Shown here one piece after another: positions 61,431-64,000 of a stretch of DNA of 64,000 nucleotides; the first letter of the stretch is position 1; each line of letters opens with the position of its first letter. The notes under the pieces are model-generated. The model saw only the letters and a program-made list of their open reading frames with translations. It was not told where the DNA came from and did not search any database. The stretch comes from Campylorhamphus procurvoides (Eukaryota; Chordata; Aves; Passeriformes; Dendrocolaptidae), in the NCBI GenBank assembly GCA_013396655.1, contig WBMV01004989.1, positions 667,317-731,316 of the forward strand. The letters run 5' to 3'. Both the position numbers and the translations under genes were made by a program.

Positions 61431-63260
61431 TGATAACACAGTGCTCTTTTATCTACCAGACAAAACCATAAGATCAAATGGCTAGAAGTTAAACCTTAGT
61501 AAATTCAGGGTGAAAAATAAAACACATTTTCAGTAGTGAAAGTATATATATCTTGTCTAATATATATGAAATTTTAAAATATTGTTTGGTGACTTGTTTT
61601 TTATTTGATTTTTTTTCCCCTCAAGAAGAAGAGCCAGAAGGGATGATTCAGGCACAGCTTATGTTGCACAAAAGATCATACAAATTTGTCTCTAGTGTTA
61701 TTTCTGAATTTTACATGCATTTGGTTAATGCCTTCACTCACACTTTTACCAGTGATGAGACTACTGTCATTCAAGTCTGATTTATCTGCATGAGAAGGAT
61801 TTTGTTCTTGTCAAGTAACTGCAATTAATGCACCTCTGAATAACCACCATGGATAATAAAAAATACTGTATTTTCAAACGTGTGGATCTAAAACATTATC
61901 AGTAGTGCTACAAGTGGCATTCAATTCTAGCCATTCAATGCTGTATAAATTGAAAATAGAAAAATAATAACATTAATAAAAAATGTTAAGGCCTCTTTTT
62001 CCATTTTAAAAGCTTATCACTAGGACTGGGGAGGGCTTAGTTGGCTCCTTTAATCTCCTTCTTTCATTCAAGACCCACGTCGTGTGCTTGAAAAATGTGT
62101 AGGTCCTAAGCACAATTCTCACAGTACACTGTCCAATTCATAAGCCTGCACTATTTGACACAACAGGCAACTCACTATCTTCCTATTCAGCCAGAAAATT
62201 CTGCAAAAATTTGACAGTCAGCAGTTTTCCTCAGAAACGGTAGGATCTTTCCACTCTCTCATCAAGTGTGACTGAGTCCATGCTCCTCCTTAGTTCCTGG
62301 GAAATCACAGTTCCAACCCAGTGTAAAAGATGGCAGCTCAAAATCTTCTAGTAGAATTTCTTCTAAAAATTCAAGTCAAGATCCAAATTAAGCTGTTCAT
62401 AATAAGAAATAAAGTTTCAATTAGCCACAAGTACTGTGTTAATAAAGATCATGACCTATTTACCTTATTAAAAACAAGTGACTGAAAGCATTTCAAAGTC
62501 ATACTTAAGCCTCCTGCTGACATTCCTGTTCTGAAATATGAGGACTTTATCATGTTGCTTGGACATGTGTTAAGGGACATTACTGACATTCTCCATAGTA
62601 TATAAAATTGAGGAAATAAGTAAAAATGTTTTGGTTACCTCTCAGACCTGCAGAAAGAAAGTATTAAAAGTTAACATATAAGTATTTTCTTATTAGAAAC
62701 AAAATTTAAATTGTTCTCAATCTGCTTTTTCAGCCTGCTATCTCAATATACGGTGAGGAGAAATTAATTATTCTTCTGATATCTGGAATCAATTTAACTA
62801 GAAAAAAATAGAAAGAAAGAAAGAAAACAAACAATCCCAAAATGTCAGTTAGCAATCAGATGTGACCTAAGCATCAAACAAGAATCTGGGGTCTAACCAT
62901 ACCGTGCCTTCCTCTAATACAAATGAAAGGTAATCTGCAATCATGGGTTCTAATTATTTAATAAAATGTTTATTTGTATTTCTAATTCTCTAGGTGAAAT
63001 TCAATCTCCTGCACTCATATGAGGCCAGAGTAATTGAGGGTCTATGCAACAGTTGTATAAAGGGACTGGTGAGGTGAAATTCATCCTTCCTGATCAGAGG
63101 CTCATGACTACTCCGCGCTGCTCCAGTTCCCCAGCCAGCTGCTCTCATCTGTGCCTTTGAAATGCTTGGTTGGGAATGGCAGTTGCAATCTCTCCAGGCA
63201 GTTTATACGGCTTGGAGCTGGTTTTGGTGTCCTGTGAGTGCAGTTTATAACTTCTCTTAC
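61431..63260. other. AT-rich non-coding DNA, no gene recognised
   Basis: This may include the decayed 3' part of the ancient CR1 at its start. A (GAAA)n-type stretch lies at about 62812-62828. The last 200 bases are less AT-rich, with CTACTCCGCGCTGCTCCAG near 63110. No exon is identified except the candidate just downstream. Confidence 0.45.
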
Positions 63261-63451
63261 CCTTCCTTGACTGTGTATCTATCCAGTGAAAGAAGTGCTC
63301 TGTATTGTACAAGAGTGTTAAAAAATAGTGAAAAGGAGGATCTCTTCCTGGCTGCACCATGGTTGATGACACCGGCATGGTAATGGCTTGGAATATCCCT
63401 GATTTCTGGGTGTCAAACATACGAGCATAGACTTCTACATTCACACACAAA
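63261..63451 (-). CDS. candidate internal exon, 191 bp, unknown protein
   Basis: On the minus strand a strong acceptor, TTTCACTGTCTTTTCCTTTCAG, precedes 63451, and a strong donor, AAGG then GTAAGAGAAG, follows 63261. The frame between is open throughout and includes VNVEVYARMFDTQKSG, ITMPVSSTMVQPGRDPP and FFHWIDTQSRK. The exon would enter in phase 2 and leave one base over. The size is typical of a vertebrate internal exon. I do not recognise the protein, and the second half is AT-rich. It could equally be an exon of a non-coding RNA or a chance coincidence of splice-like sites. Confidence 0.3.
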
Positions 63452-64000
63452 CTGAAAGGAAAAGACAGTGAAACAAAAAGCATGTGATATTTTTCATGTT
63501 AATTTGTTTTCTGTACGTGTGAAAGAGACTGAGATTTTATTTTACTATGTGTAGGTCAGCAGTTGTTTTTTATAAATATTTATGAAAGAAGAAAAAGAGA
63601 GACCAAATCTATATGGGCTTGGTTCTGGGTGCATGTACATGTATTAAAATTGTCAAAGTAATGAAGAGCTATAGAGATGAATGATGAAGCTAGCAATTTC
63701 CATTCACACTCTCATGTAAGAGAATTGAAAGGAAAACAAACTCTTATACAAGTAAAGTTTTGGTCCATTTTACTGTAAAATATGAAAGAGTTAAGGCAAC
63801 ATTTTGGAGGCTTTAGTAAAAGTATTGGCCCAAGTCAGTCTTGTGCTATCAAGCCCACAAAGTAGAGGACATTCTTTTTATCTTGCACATGTAAGACTTT
63901 CAGGCCGGATACTGTTTCAAAGTCACTGAGCATTTCCACTTAGACTTCAAAAACTCCATAAAGCAGCAAATGAACAATGCTGTGGGACTGAACAATATCT
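63452..64000. other. AT-rich non-coding DNA, no gene recognised
   Basis: A pyrimidine tract on the minus strand directly borders the candidate exon. Otherwise there are only short frames, with no repeat recognised up to the window end. Confidence 0.5.

Noticed and set aside
1..64000. A new defence, mobile or biosynthetic gene system of prokaryotic type
   Set aside because: There are no operons, no long intact frames and no CRISPR-like arrays. The window is vertebrate DNA with retroelement remains.

Overview
The window looks like bird nuclear DNA. It is AT-rich, non-operonic and almost free of long reading frames. Its repeats are those of an avian genome: CR1 LINE fragments of at least three ages, and solo LTRs of avian endogenous retroviruses. 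There is no bacterial gene, phage, CRISPR array or operon, and I found no multi-exon gene that I can name. The longest reading frames that encode something recognisable are decayed retrotransposon proteins. The window is best read as a gene-poor intergenic or intronic stretch.

Layout: 1-10.4 kb is AT-rich unique DNA. 10.39-10.74 kb is a truncated ERVL-like LTR (minus). 11.84-12.04 kb is a CR1 endonuclease fragment (plus). 18.61-19.10 kb is a complete solo LTR (minus) with a near-perfect 6-bp target duplication. 20.07-20.20 kb has a short coding-like frame of unknown origin. 21.7-22.05 kb is a GC-richer patch ending in a CA microsatellite. 23.51-24.11 kb is a complete gammaretrovirus-like solo LTR (minus) with an 85-bp U3 duplication and CTTG repeats on both sides. 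About 27.96-28.25 kb is a possible LTR.

33.34-37.29 kb is the most notable element: a near full-length, 3.9-kb APE-type non-LTR retrotransposon (minus). It has a single endonuclease plus reverse transcriptase ORF, an (ATG)n tail and a 12-bp (AAT)4 repeat on both sides. I judge it RTE-like. RTE elements are rare and patchy in birds and in some lineages came by horizontal transfer. It carries a fragment of the same LTR family as the solo LTR at 18.6 kb. Further on, 41.05-41.37 kb is a plus-strand LTR, 44.49-44.81 kb a young-looking CR1 3' end, and 46.97-48.55 kb an older CR1 reverse-transcriptase fragment (both minus). 59.8-61.4 kb is an ancient CR1/L3-like fragment (plus).

Host-gene signals are few. 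One strong CpG island lies at 53.35-53.72 kb. About 200 bp from it, on the minus strand, is a short ATG exon candidate that reads like a signal peptide. At 63.26-63.45 kb (minus) an open 191-bp segment is bounded by very good splice signals. Neither can be tied to a known gene from sequence alone. All retroelement copies seen here are broken or solo LTRs, and none looks able to move.
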